A stretch of DNA of 64,000 nucleotides, from contig NZ_SIJC01000013.1 of the NCBI RefSeq assembly GCF_010078385.1, positions 18,056 through 82,055 on the forward strand, read 5' to 3'. Source of the DNA: Chengkuizengella sediminis (GTDB lineage Bacteria > Bacillota > Bacilli > Paenibacillales > KCTC-33759). The translations under genes and the position numbers were made by a program. Below are positions 1 through 8,138 of the stretch, piece by piece. The notes under the pieces are model-generated. The model was given only the letters and a program-made list of their open reading frames with translations, was not told the origin of the DNA and searched no databases. Numbering within the stretch: the stretch's first letter is position 1; every line of letters begins with the position of its first letter.

Positions 1-2
1 AT

Positions 3-83
3 TTCATGGAAATATTAGAACCGATGGTCACTTATTATAAAACACATAAACATGATCAAAAGAAACAATTAGTTATTCGATAA
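3..83 (+). CDS. C-terminal fragment of an unidentified protein (cut by the window edge)
   Basis: An open frame enters from the left edge and encodes 26 residues ending in QKKQLVIR before a TAA stop at 81-83. A hairpin terminator follows directly, which fits the true end of a gene. Too little is visible to recognise the family. Confidence 0.5.
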   Translation, partial: FMEILEPMVTYYKTHKHDQKKQLVIR

Positions 84-96
84 TTAATTTTAGTTT

Positions 97-131
97 AAAA
101 AATCACCTGATATTTCAGGTGATTTTTTTTG
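97..131. terminator. Bidirectional intrinsic terminator
   Basis: A 10-bp stem (AATCACCTGA / TCAGGTGATT) is flanked by an A run on the left and eight T on the right. It sits between the end of the partial + strand gene and the end of the - strand chemoreceptor gene and could serve both. Confidence 0.85.
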
Positions 132-164
132 TCTCTCCCTTTGAGGTTTGCCAGTAAGTTTTCT

Positions 165-1424
165 TTATGTATTTGTTCTTAATTTGAAAAATTCAATGGA
201 TTGTTGGAGTTGTGATGCTTTATGAGTCATTTGCTCTGATACACCAACCATTTCTTGAACGGATGATATTTGTTCGTTCATTGATGCTGAGACCTGTTCT
301 GTACCTGCAGCAGATTGTTGTGTAATTGCAGATATATTTTCCATGGATTCAGATATTTTTTTAGCGCTAAGAAGCATAAGTTCACTTTCTTTTGAAAATT
401 CATAAATTCGATCAGTAATAAACTGTATGCTATGTACAATTTCACTAAAAACCTTTTCCGTTTCTTGAATCATTAACGTTTGATTTTTAACAGTCTCTTC
501 ATTTTTTTCTATATTCTCTATCGCTTGCTTAATGCCGTAGTCTATATTTTTAACAAGATTAAAAACTTCCTTAGTTGACTCAGTTGATTCCTCAGCTAAA
601 TTTCTTACTTCTTGTGCAACTACAGCAAAACCTTTACCATGTTCGCCTGCTCTTGCTGCCTCAATAGATGCATTTAAAGATAGGAGGTTTGTTTGTTCTG
701 CAATTTCTGAGATCGTTTTCGTTATCTTAGATATGCCATCTGCTTGTTTAGCTAGTTCGTTTATAGTAGACGCTACATGGTTTGTTGCTTCTACAGTATC
801 TTTCATACCAGCGCTTTGACTTTCTACTGCATTTCGTCCTTTGTCTACTAATTGTATCGTGTTTTGGGAATGTTTATTCATTTCATTTGTTGATACAGTA
901 TATGCGCTTACTTTACTTTCTATATTTTGGATAGATGTTGAAATGTTGGACACGTCCTCAGAAATTTCATTCGCTCCAGTAGCTAATTCGTTAGTAGATA
1001 AGTTTACTTGATCTAGTACATCACTTAGTGCTTTGTTTTTTAAATATATATTTCTACTTGAGTCTGATACTAACTTGGAAATATTAAGCGTGTCATGTAA
1101 TGTATTATTCATTCTTTCTGACATCTTGTTAAATGCGTTAGCAAGTTCACCAATTGCATCATCTGATGAAATATATATTTTTTGTTGTAGGTCACCTTGA
1201 GCTATTTTTGTAGCTGCTTTGGAAACATTGTCTATAGATTCATTAATCACTTTCTCTAATTTTAAAAGTATAGGGTAAATTACAGCTAATAAAAACACAA
1301 TAATGAAGGAAACGAACAATTTGTTCTCAGAAAAAAAGATTGAAACGAATGAAAATATAGCTAAAATGGAGTATACTCCGATTAATAGTTTATTTTTAAC
1401 AGATAGCTCATAAAACCAGCTCAT
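165..1424 (-). CDS. Methyl-accepting chemotaxis protein without an extracellular sensor domain
   Basis: A 419-residue chemoreceptor that would control CheA kinase activity at the membrane. Two hydrophobic segments (about residues 14-31 and 36-54) are joined by a loop of only a few residues, so there is no periplasmic-type ligand domain. A HAMP-like segment (about 55-110) and a long coiled-coil signalling region follow. The conserved hairpin tip, with [19 protein letters not shown] and [18 protein letters not shown], lies near residues 242-280. The ATG has an AAGGAG-type site just upstream. It stands alone with its own terminator. Lack of an outside domain suggests sensing of membrane state or an internal cue, which is inference. 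Confidence 0.93.
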   Translation of the reverse strand: MSWFYELSVKNKLLIGVYSILAIFSFVSIFFSENKLFVSFIIVFLLAVIYPILLKLEKVINESIDNVSKAATKIAQGDLQQKIYISSDDAIGELANAFNKMSERMNNTLHDTLNISKLVSDSSRNIYLKNKALSDVLDQVNLSTNELATGANEISEDVSNISTSIQNIESKVSAYTVSTNEMNKHSQNTIQLVDKGRNAVESQSAGMKDTVEATNHVASTINELAKQADGISKITKTISEIAEQTNLLSLNASIEAARAGEHGKGFAVVAQEVRNLAEESTESTKEVFNLVKNIDYGIKQAIENIEKNEETVKNQTLMIQETEKVFSEIVHSIQFITDRIYEFSKESELMLLSAKKISESMENISAITQQSAAGTEQVSASMNEQISSVQEMVGVSEQMTHKASQLQQSIEFFKLRTNT

Positions 1425-1821
1425 ATCATCGACTCCTTAGGTAGTTGTTAAAATTTTCTGATATTATTATATCATTCTATTTTGAAAAAAGTCTATGAAG
1501 TTGTCAGAATTTGAAAAAATGTGACGAATCTGAAAGAGTTAATAGAATAATATTTACATTTTTATATTAATATATTATTATATGTATAAATATGTAATTT
1601 TCAAGTTTAGAATTTATATTTTAATTTATTGGTGAATCATATCCTAGTCTCATTTCCCCTGATTATGAAACTTCTGTATTTTTTTCTTCCGTCTTATCTA
1701 GATCACCACTTGAATAGTCTTAGTTTTAATTCCTAAAAGAAAGCACAGTGTTTTTTTAAGAACACTCTTAACAGTGTTTATTTAACAATGCCAATAAAAT
1801 AATGAAAAAGGAGAATAACTT
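1425..1821. other. AT-rich intergenic region with alternative small hairpins
   Basis: About 400 bases between divergent genes. No open frame of note is visible. Close to the + strand gene there are three related hexamers: AGTGTT at 1747-1752, AACACT at 1761-1766 and AGTGTT at 1773-1778. The middle one can pair with either neighbour, giving two mutually exclusive short stems. Promoters for both flanking genes presumably lie here. Confidence 0.5.
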
Positions 1822-2202
1822 ATGTATATTGAGCAGTTGTCACTAGCGAGGCAGCTTGATTTGGTATTTGATGAAATTCAAGTTGAGTTAGGAAATTTAA
1901 CCTCGGGAGTTGTATTTTTACAGATTCGAAATAATACTGTTGGTAAATTTGGCGTTATTCATGACCCAATAGAAGGAAATGATCGAGGATCTCTTGGAAA
2001 CATTCATGGTTTAACGACTCAGCAAATATTTTCCTTTAAAAAGATGGCAATTCAATCCTTGAAGTATAAAAATCATTGGACTCATGGGCAGATTTCCTTT
2101 GAATTTGCTTTGAAAAACAAAAACTTAGCAACGAGTTTTCAATTCGAATCTAACTACAACATGGCGAATTTGATGAACAAACCTCAGCAAAAGATATTAT
2201 AA
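1822..2202 (+). CDS. Hypothetical protein, 126 aa
   Basis: A soluble-looking protein of 126 residues with no signal peptide or membrane segment. The ATG follows AAAAGGAGAATAACTT, a strong ribosome binding site. The middle contains a Gly/Asp-rich stretch (GVIHDPIEGNDRG, about residues 48-60) and a basic helix (FKKMAIQSLKYKNHW). I do not recognise the family. It is followed by a hairpin (2224-2264), so it appears to be monocistronic. Confidence 0.7.
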   Translation: MYIEQLSLARQLDLVFDEIQVELGNLTSGVVFLQIRNNTVGKFGVIHDPIEGNDRGSLGNIHGLTTQQIFSFKKMAIQSLKYKNHWTHGQISFEFALKNKNLATSFQFESNYNMANLMNKPQQKIL

Positions 2203-2223
2203 AAGTTAACGAATATGATGTAA

Positions 2224-2264
2224 AATAACCGTTCTGTATTCATAATGGGGTACAAACGGTTATT
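2224..2264 (+). terminator. Candidate terminator hairpin
   Basis: A perfect 10-bp stem AATAACCGTT / AACGGTTATT with a 21-base loop, followed by a modest T-rich tract. Its place right after the stop of the preceding gene supports a terminator, although the U tract is weak. Confidence 0.55.
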
Positions 2265-2329
2265 TCCATTTCTCAGTGATTGGTATACTATTGTTGATAC
2301 GTGGCTTACTTGAAAGGGTGTATAAAAAA

Positions 2330-2809
2330 ATGAAGCTAACTTATGATCATTTGTCTTTGAATAAAGAGCTGCAAATTGTTCAAGCTGATGTATTTTTAGA
2401 AATAAACGATGATATTATTATTGATGAGCCGTTATGTATAGATGTGGGTTTACCTGCATTGCTTTTAAGTACATTGGAGGATACCTTTCCAGACCGATTT
2501 GCTTCAGCAACGGAGTGGGAGAAAACTCCTTTTTTTGTATGCGGATGTGGTGATCCTGATTGCAGAGGATTTTCATTTGTAGTGAGACACAGGGATGACA
2601 AGAGTATTCAACTCATTGAAGTGGAAGAATCTGAAGGTGATATACATAAGGAAATGGACGAATATTTTGTTGATTTACTAGAATATCAAAAGATTGTTTA
2701 TAAAATTGGAGATCAGTTTTTAGCATTTATTAAGGACCTAGCGTATTCTCCTTATTTTAAAGACACCATACCAGTGATAGAGGATTTGATGAAACGTTTG
2801 AAAAAATAA
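2330..2809 (+). CDS. Hypothetical protein with a CGCGDPDC motif
   Basis: I start this gene at the ATG at 2330 because GAAAGGG lies just upstream; a GTG at 2276 in the same frame has no better site and would add a hydrophobic leader. The 159-residue product is acidic, cytosolic and carries three cysteines in CGCGDPDCRGF (about residues 73-83), which could form a small metal site. The family is not known to me. It precedes the trpS T-box on the same strand without an obvious terminator. Confidence 0.7.
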   Translation: MKLTYDHLSLNKELQIVQADVFLEINDDIIIDEPLCIDVGLPALLLSTLEDTFPDRFASATEWEKTPFFVCGCGDPDCRGFSFVVRHRDDKSIQLIEVEESEGDIHKEMDEYFVDLLEYQKIVYKIGDQFLAFIKDLAYSPYFKDTIPVIEDLMKRLKK

Positions 2810-2867
2810 TTGACCTTTGATAATTGACATTTAAGAAATGTTGTGTATAATAATGAAATTAAATCAT

Positions 2868-3115
2868 ACGATGCGATGAGAGGAAGAGTAAGAATACATC
2901 GTTGTTTATCAGAGAGCCGATATATGCTGAGAGTCGGTACAACATGTTTTCTGAAATGGGTCCTTGAGCTTAATGTTGAACAAATTTTTTTTTAGTAGAC
3001 TGCACGGAATTCCCCGTTATCGGAAATTAAGTTTTCTTTAGAATTTTTTAGTTTAAAGAAATAAATTAGGGTGGCACCACGGTCTTTCGTCCCTTTCGAC
3101 GAAAGGCTTTTTTTG
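2868..3115 (+). promoter_or_regulatory. Tryptophan T-box leader of trpS
   Basis: The leader has the classical T-box order. There is a stem I region with AGAGGAAGAGTA and a GCTGAGAGTCGG element. A specifier loop carries the Trp codon TGG at 2957-2959 in a GAAATGGGTCC context. The T-box core AGGGTGGCACCACGG is at 3068-3082. A terminator CTTTCGTC/GACGAAAG with a T run is at about 3084-3115. Uncharged tRNA-Trp should bind the specifier and the T-box bulge and stabilise the antiterminator, so that trpS is read. The Trp specifier agrees with the gene downstream. Confidence 0.95.
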
Positions 3116-3192
3116 ACGTAAAGAAATGTGTAACTTTTCATCAAATAAACTACCACATCCTTGTGGTAATTATCCATGAACTGGGAAAATGA

Positions 3193-3219
3193 GCCTCACT
3201 TTTGTGGGTAGTTTTATGT
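3193..3219 (+). repeat. Dispersed repeat, partial copy C
   Basis: The segment contains CTCACTTTTGTGGGTAG followed by TTTTATG. It matches the half-unit of the two long copies at 9231 and 32841 and the short copy at 44809. It lies between the T-box terminator and trpS, so it is part of the trpS read-through transcript. CTCAC/GTGGG can form a small stem with a TTTT loop. Confidence 0.65.
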
Positions 3220-3249
3220 TCAGAATTATAAATATTAGGAGGTTAAAAA

Positions 3250-4236
3250 ATGAAACGAGTATTATCTGGTATACAGTCAAGTGGGAAATTAACAATCGGA
3301 AATTATATTGGTGCTTTACAAAATTATGTTAAGTTACAGAATACACATGAATGTTTTTTTTCTATTGTAGACTTACACGCGATTACTGTGCCTCAAAAAC
3401 CAGAAGATTTAAAAGAACAAACTGAAGCTGTAGCTGCATTATATTTTGCTTCAGGTGTAGATCCTGATAAGTCTAGTGTATTCGTTCAGTCTCATGTTCC
3501 TGCACATGCTGAATTAGGTTGGATCATGACAACATTATCTTATATGGGGGAATTTGAAAGAATGACTCAATTTAAAGATAAGGCTGGAAAGCAAGATTCA
3601 ATAGGAGTAGGTTTGTTCACATATCCTGGTCTGATGGCTGCTGATATATTACTTTATAATGCTGATCTCGTACCTGTAGGAGATGATCAAAAGCAACATC
3701 TTGAACTAACAAGAGATTTAGCAAATCGTTTTAATCAACGTTTTGGTGAGTACTTGAAGATTCCAGAACCATATATTCCTGAAGTTGGTGCGAGAATCAT
3801 GTCTTTAGATGATGGCTCAATTAAAATGAGTAAAAGTAATCCTAATTCAAATAGTTATATTGCGATGTTAGATGAACCCGATGTGTTACGTAAAAAAATC
3901 AAAAGGGCAACAACGGATTCTGGGAGAGATGTTTTATTTGATCCAGTAAATAAACCTGAAATTAGTAATTTAATGACGGTTTACTCCTATTGCTCTAACT
4001 TAAGTATAAAAGAAATCGAAAAGGAATACGAAGGAAAAGGATATGGTCCATTTAAAAAGGATTTAGCAGAACATGTTGTAGCTACTTTTGAGCCTATCCA
4101 ACAACGTTATAAAGAGATTCGCTCCTCAGGTGAATTAAGTAAGTATTTAAAACAAGGTGCCGAACAGGCTACTGATGTAGCTAACGAAACTTTAAGGGAA
4201 ATAAAGAAAAAAATGGGTTTTGTTTTACCAAATTAA
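3250..4236 (+). CDS. trpS: Tryptophanyl-tRNA synthetase
   Basis: Class I aminoacyl-tRNA synthetase of 328 residues, the usual length for bacterial TrpRS. It charges tRNA-Trp with tryptophan in the cytosol. The HIGH-equivalent GNYIG is at residues 17-21 and the KMSKS loop is exact at 192-196. The ATG follows TTAGGAGG with ideal spacing. The gene is preceded by a T-box whose specifier is TGG, so expression should rise when tRNA-Trp is uncharged. Confidence 0.98.
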   Translation: MKRVLSGIQSSGKLTIGNYIGALQNYVKLQNTHECFFSIVDLHAITVPQKPEDLKEQTEAVAALYFASGVDPDKSSVFVQSHVPAHAELGWIMTTLSYMGEFERMTQFKDKAGKQDSIGVGLFTYPGLMAADILLYNADLVPVGDDQKQHLELTRDLANRFNQRFGEYLKIPEPYIPEVGARIMSLDDGSIKMSKSNPNSNSYIAMLDEPDVLRKKIKRATTDSGRDVLFDPVNKPEISNLMTVYSYCSNLSIKEIEKEYEGKGYGPFKKDLAEHVVATFEPIQQRYKEIRSSGELSKYLKQGAEQATDVANETLREIKKKMGFVLPN

Positions 4237-4242
4237 TGACTA

Positions 4243-4422
4243 TCAATGATTATTCTTTTTTCTAATTTTTGCTTTTACCTTAAAACCCATTCCGACGGTT
4301 AAAAATGATAAAAATAAAAAAAGTAATGCCAATAGAGATTGTTGATAACTTAATGCGACACCTGTTAAAACCAAGAACAGTACACCAATAATAGAAAAAA
4401 GTAGGGCGGTTTTTTTACTCAT
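4243..4422 (-). CDS. Small membrane protein, DUF5325 (YlaF-like)
   Basis: A 59-residue protein with two transmembrane helices (about 5-25 and 28-46) and a basic tail KVKAKIRKKNNH. I start at the ATG at 4422 because AAAGGTGAG lies eight bases upstream; a GTG four codons earlier overlaps that site. Length and layout resemble B. subtilis YlaF (DUF5325), whose function is unknown. The assignment rests on overall pattern only. It is convergent with trpS, with only a few bases between the stops. Confidence 0.7.
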   Translation of the reverse strand: MSKKTALLFSIIGVLFLVLTGVALSYQQSLLALLFLFLSFLTVGMGFKVKAKIRKKNNH

Positions 4423-4539
4423 AATATGACTCACCTTTCATGATATGAAAATAATATGAATAGTTTTTTTCAAATGTTAACATAATAGTGATACAAGCAG
4501 CTTGTAAAAACAACATAGATTTGAAAGGAGTGCTCATCA

Positions 4540-4758
4540 ATGTCAAGATCTCGTAGCAGTAATCAACTAGTAGTACCTCAATCTACTGCAGCATTAAATC
4601 AATTAAAATTTGAAGTAGCACAGGAGTTAGGTATTCAGATTCCTCAAGACGGTTACTATGGTAACATGGCTACTCGTGATACAGGTACAATTGGTGGATA
4701 CATGACACGTCACTTAGTACAAATTGCCGAGCAAACATTAGCAGGTAGACAACCTTAA
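4540..4758 (+). CDS. Small acid-soluble spore protein, alpha/beta type
   Basis: A 72-residue SASP that would coat DNA in the forespore and protect it from UV and heat. The family signatures are plain: LKFEVAQELGI with the GPR-type protease site around residues 26-31, and GYMTRHLVQIAEQ near the C-terminus. The start follows GAAAGGAG. Transcription by the forespore factor sigma-G is expected from the family; I did not fix the promoter. A strong terminator follows. Confidence 0.96.
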   Translation: MSRSRSSNQLVVPQSTAALNQLKFEVAQELGIQIPQDGYYGNMATRDTGTIGGYMTRHLVQIAEQTLAGRQP

Positions 4759-4776
4759 TAGTAAAATAAAAGTAAC

Positions 4777-4810
4777 AAAAGCTCAAGGGATTAAATCCCT
4801 TGGGCTTTTT
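4777..4810 (+). terminator. Intrinsic terminator of the SASP gene
   Basis: A 15-bp stem AAAAGCTCAAGGGAT / ATCCCTTGGGCTTTT with a 3-base loop and a T run, just after the SASP stop. Confidence 0.9.
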
Positions 4811-4839
4811 ATGTTTTACACTTTGTATTTTGGGTATAT

Positions 4840-5829
4840 TCACATTTCATGCAATCCAAGACGTTTGTTTAACTTATCTTCATTTAACCATCCTACATAT
4901 GACCTAATTGGGGTATAATCTTTTTTCATTAGTAAAACACCCACAAATGGATATTGTTTTCGATGTCGATAACGTACATCAAACCATCGAACTTCAAATC
5001 CCCAAGCGTGTTGTATAATGTCTGAACATGCGTACTGAGAACTGAAATACAAAAAAGAAGCGATATCAGAATTCTTTTTTGAAATTTCAATGGCGGGATG
5101 TGTTTCACATTGTACTTTATCTATCCATTGTATATTTCCATTACTTTTTAACTCGCCTAGAATGTGAACATTATTTTTGTTTTTTTTAACGATGTTCCAT
5201 TCAGATAGATGAATAGTTGGAATGAGCATGTAAGATTCATCTTTTTGATAGTGTTTGTCTTTTTTATAAAGGTTTTTTTGCAAAAAATAATGTACTGCGG
5301 TTCGCCAAATATAATATACAATTAAAAAGCCATATAATATTGGAAATAAAAATGTAGATTCACCGATATGGAATACCCAAAGGATTAGGGCAATGACATG
5401 AGAGAAAAATATAATGGGATCAAAAATATGGATAATATTCCAAGAAATCCATTTATCCGAGATAGGTCTTAATGCTTGTGTCCCATAAGTATTAAATAAA
5501 TCTGAAAAAACATGTACACATACCGCTATGAAAACCCATAACAATACATGAAGAATGGGAGTGGGCTGAAAAATGAGAAAAATAAGCCCCGTGATCAAAA
5601 AAGTCCAAATGAAGAGAGCAGGTAATGAATGAGACAACCCTCTGTGATTTTTTATATAAGCACCATTACTTTTGAATCTATATAACCCATCAGCATCTGG
5701 GGCTTGTGAACCTAATACAGTTCCAACTAATACAGCTATAAATAAATTAGGATCATTTGAAACAGCAGGATCAATCGTTGCTAAACCAGCTAATCCTAAA
5801 CCTACTACAAAATGAGTACCAGAATCCAA
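4840..5829 (-). CDS. YfhP-like membrane-bound metal-dependent hydrolase (YdjM/DUF457 family)
   Basis: A 329-residue protein with several transmembrane helices in the first 200 residues. The family's metal-site residues are visible: the early D-GTH (MDSGTHFVVGLG), SQAPDADGLYR, and HRGLSHSLP, followed by HVFSDLFNTYGTQ. B. subtilis YfhP has the same order. I start at the TTG at 5829 because AGGAGGG lies six bases before it and the product then begins MDSGTH as in homologues; a longer frame adds eight residues that include the ribosome binding site. The substrate is unknown. The C-terminal 130 residues are soluble. Confidence 0.85.
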   Translation of the reverse strand: MDSGTHFVVGLGLAGLATIDPAVSNDPNLFIAVLVGTVLGSQAPDADGLYRFKSNGAYIKNHRGLSHSLPALFIWTFLITGLIFLIFQPTPILHVLLWVFIAVCVHVFSDLFNTYGTQALRPISDKWISWNIIHIFDPIIFFSHVIALILWVFHIGESTFLFPILYGFLIVYYIWRTAVHYFLQKNLYKKDKHYQKDESYMLIPTIHLSEWNIVKKNKNNVHILGELKSNGNIQWIDKVQCETHPAIEISKKNSDIASFLYFSSQYACSDIIQHAWGFEVRWFDVRYRHRKQYPFVGVLLMKKDYTPIRSYVGWLNEDKLNKRLGLHEM

Positions 5830-5859
5830 TATGGCTCCCTCCTGTATAAGCAAAATATC

Positions 5860-5900
5860 TTCATCTTTATTCTTTATCTTTACTCTTTATCTTTATCCTG
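5860..5900. repeat. Short degenerate TTTATCT tandem repeat
   Basis: Upstream of the YfhP-like gene the + strand reads several near-copies of CTTTATCTTTA, so the transcript strand is purine-rich. It could be a simple slippage tract or lie in the 5' leader. No function is claimed. Confidence 0.5.
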
Positions 5901-5949
5901 TTCCGTTACTAATAATCATGTACCCAAGATATTTAATTTATTTAGAGTG

Positions 5950-5986
5950 AAAAGACCCATTTATCAATATGATAAATGGGTCTTTT
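5950..5986. terminator. Strong bidirectional-type hairpin terminator
   Basis: A perfect 16-bp stem AAAAGACCCATTTATC / GATAAATGGGTCTTTT with a 5-base loop. It lies downstream of gerQ on the - strand, where it has a T run, and most likely ends the cwlJ-gerQ transcript. Confidence 0.88.
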
Positions 5987-6024
5987 ATGTTCTTACAGTA
6001 TATGTTTTTTTATTAACCTTGTGC

Positions 6025-6513
6025 TCAATAAGTTGGAATATAATTTAATTCTTCATCGAAAGTAATATAATCTAAATTCACCATAAGCAGTAAGTATCTT
6101 TTTCCTGTGTCACGATCGCTAATCACAATGTGATCTCTACCAGCTGCTTCAAGCACTCCTTTAAACACTTTCGCATTCCACTCAGAGTTATTTTCATATG
6201 TCATATAAATCATTGCTTCTTTTCCTAAATTTAACCGTAAAATATTTTCAATATAAGAAACTTCCATTGGTAATTGACCTGGTGGTGTGAACTCCGACAT
6301 AGCTGGTGCAGAACTTGCGAGAACTGAGCCGCTTGGAGCATATGGTCCTGACATAGATGCAGGCATAGATGCAGGCATAGATCCATGCATCATATTAGCG
6401 TACTGTGCAGGCATCGCCATTGGATTAGCGGCAGGCATCGCCATTGGATTAACGTGCGATGGCATCACATTAGAATACTGCTGAGCCATTGCGTTATAAT
6501 TATTTCCATTCAT
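6025..6513 (-). CDS. gerQ: Spore coat protein GerQ
   Basis: A 162-residue coat protein needed in B. subtilis for the coat lytic enzyme CwlJ to function in germination. The conserved half runs from about residue 85 (EVSYIENILRLNLGKEA, ENNSEWNAKVFKG, AAGRDHIVISD, RYLLLMVNLDYITFDEELNY). The N-terminal half is low complexity, with repeats NPMAMPA and SMPA. In B. subtilis GerQ is crosslinked by transglutaminase through lysines at its N-terminus; here the first lysine is residue 98. The ATG follows AAAGGAGG. The gene lies 44 bases after cwlJ, and the two likely form one mother-cell operon. Confidence 0.95.
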   Translation of the reverse strand: MNGNNYNAMAQQYSNVMPSHVNPMAMPAANPMAMPAQYANMMHGSMPASMPASMSGPYAPSGSVLASSAPAMSEFTPPGQLPMEVSYIENILRLNLGKEAMIYMTYENNSEWNAKVFKGVLEAAGRDHIVISDRDTGKRYLLLMVNLDYITFDEELNYIPTY

Positions 6514-6557
6514 TTGTTAAATCCTCCTTTAAAATATAAATATAAAATGATTACATG

Positions 6558-6980
6558 TTAGTACACACTCGGACAAACACTTTGTAGAGGTGTAAAAAAG
6601 CAATGAGCTTTATATCTCCCAGAATTATATTGGTCATACCATTGAGATGGACATGCACCTTCTGGTCTAAAAAACCATAAAGAATTCGTTGAAGGATGGA
6701 ATCTTTCACCATTAATTACCCTTTGGGCTAAACGGATATCTTTATCCCTTGCTTTTTGGTAAAAGTATCCTTTTATCGTAGCTTCATATCCACCTGGTCT
6801 TTGAAACACCATTCGATTCATATTTCGAATATCTTTAAAATCTAAACAATCTGCTCTTATTCTGTTTACGCCAACATTTCCAACCATTAACATTCCTAAT
6901 TCGCCTTCACCTTCTGCTTCAGCCCTCATTAATCTTGCTAATAACTTGACATCTTCACTATTTGCTTTAATGACCGCCAT
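6558..6980 (-). CDS. cwlJ: Spore cortex-lytic cell wall hydrolase CwlJ
   Basis: A 140-residue SleB/CwlJ-type hydrolase that degrades spore cortex peptidoglycan during germination. The family core is present: LLARLMRAEAEGEGELGMLMV with the catalytic glutamate candidates near residues 20-26, NRMVFQ, and the C-terminal WFFRPEGACPSQWYDQYN. There is no signal peptide, as expected for CwlJ, which is made in the mother cell and deposited in the coat. gerQ follows immediately, the known partner gene. Confidence 0.95.
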   Translation of the reverse strand: MAVIKANSEDVKLLARLMRAEAEGEGELGMLMVGNVGVNRIRADCLDFKDIRNMNRMVFQRPGGYEATIKGYFYQKARDKDIRLAQRVINGERFHPSTNSLWFFRPEGACPSQWYDQYNSGRYKAHCFFTPLQSVCPSVY

Positions 6981-7133
6981 ATGTTTATGTCCATCCTTTC
7001 AATAAGGTATATTAAAAAGGAATCGTCTTTTCATGTAAACAAACAATTCAATACATTAATATAATTATGGAATACTGCTTGACAACATGACAAATAAATT
7101 TGCGTCTAAAATATGAATAAAGAATCGATTTTG

Positions 7134-7162
7134 TTGTCAAATGGTTTGCAGACTGATATGAT
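7134..7162 (+). promoter_or_regulatory. Sigma-A-type promoter of ctaB
   Basis: TTGTCA at 7134-7139 and TATGAT at 7157-7162 are separated by 17 bases, 42 bases before the ctaB start. Prediction from sequence only. Confidence 0.6.
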
Positions 7163-7204
7163 TAAAGATATGTTTTTTTACGCTCTAAGGAGGGTTATAG
7201 ATAG

Positions 7205-8128
7205 GTGGGTAAACAGTTAGATGTGCAAGTGATGAATGAATCAATCTCTGATTCTGTAGACATAGAAAAAGTTTCTTGGAGAGATTTTGTTCAGCTAACA
7301 AAACCAGGAATCATTAGATCTAATCTTATTGCAGCATTTGGTGGGTTTTGGCTTGCATCACAATGGGATATCAATTGGTTCATTTTCGCTTATATGATGC
7401 TTGGAACAGCTTTGATCATGGCATCAGGTTGTGTTTTAAACAACTTTTTGGATAGAGATTTTGATGAGAAAATGGAGAGGACAAAAGGACGTTCCCTACC
7501 AGCAGGAAGAATTCATCCAAGAGTTGTGCTTTGGTATGGGATTGTTTTAGGCATTATAGGTCTATTAGTTCTATACTTTTTGGTTAATCCTATTTCAGCT
7601 TTATTAGGTTTTATTGGATTTTTTGTTTATGTTTTTGTTTATACAATGTGGTTAAAGAGAAGCTCTACATGGAGTACGTCTGTCGGAGGAATTTCTGGAG
7701 CAATGCCTCCTGTTTTAGGATATTGCGCAGTGACCAACGAAGTAGATCCTGGAGCTTGGTTACTTTTTGCCTTATTATTTTTATGGCAGCCACCACATTT
7801 TTGGGCGTTAGGTATTAGACGTAAAGAGGAATACAGAGCTGCTGGATTTCCATTGTTGCCTGTAGTAAAGGGAGTAAAAAGAACAAAAATTCAAATGCTG
7901 CCATATGTATTACTTTTAATACCTGTAAATATCATGTTTTATGTTTTTGGATACGTAGGAATGATCTATTTAATTGTCTCTATTTTATTAAGTATAATTT
8001 GGCTTATGTACTGCATAGCAGGATTTGTCACTAAAGATAATGATAAATGGGCAAGAAAAGTATTTCTCTTTTCGATTAATTACTTGATGATTAATTTCTT
8101 TGTGATGATTATAAATACTACAAGTTAG
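7205..8128 (+). CDS. ctaB: Protoheme IX farnesyltransferase (heme O synthase)
   Basis: A 307-residue UbiA-superfamily membrane enzyme that adds a farnesyl group to heme B to give heme O, the precursor of heme A in aa3-type oxidases. Motifs are clear: LTKPGI, NNFLDRDFDEKMERTKGR (the Asp-rich prenyl-diphosphate site, about residues 79-96) and WQPPHFWALGIRRKEEY (about 197-213). About eight to nine membrane helices are evident. The start is a GTG at 7205 preceded by AAGGAGGG. The SCO gene follows after 10 bases, so the pair is an oxidase-assembly operon; ctaA lies 20 kb away. Confidence 0.97.
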   Translation: MGKQLDVQVMNESISDSVDIEKVSWRDFVQLTKPGIIRSNLIAAFGGFWLASQWDINWFIFAYMMLGTALIMASGCVLNNFLDRDFDEKMERTKGRSLPAGRIHPRVVLWYGIVLGIIGLLVLYFLVNPISALLGFIGFFVYVFVYTMWLKRSSTWSTSVGGISGAMPPVLGYCAVTNEVDPGAWLLFALLFLWQPPHFWALGIRRKEEYRAAGFPLLPVVKGVKRTKIQMLPYVLLLIPVNIMFYVFGYVGMIYLIVSILLSIIWLMYCIAGFVTKDNDKWARKVFLFSINYLMINFFVMIINTTS

Positions 8129-8138
8129 GTGAAAATAT

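Noticed and set aside
2992..3177. Open frame on the - strand across the T-box region
   Set aside because: It lies over the T-box core and terminator, has no ribosome binding site and no recognisable product.
6287..6484. Gly/Ala/Asp-rich frame opposite gerQ
   Set aside because: It is the complement of the gerQ NPMAMPA/SMPA repeats, with no independent support.
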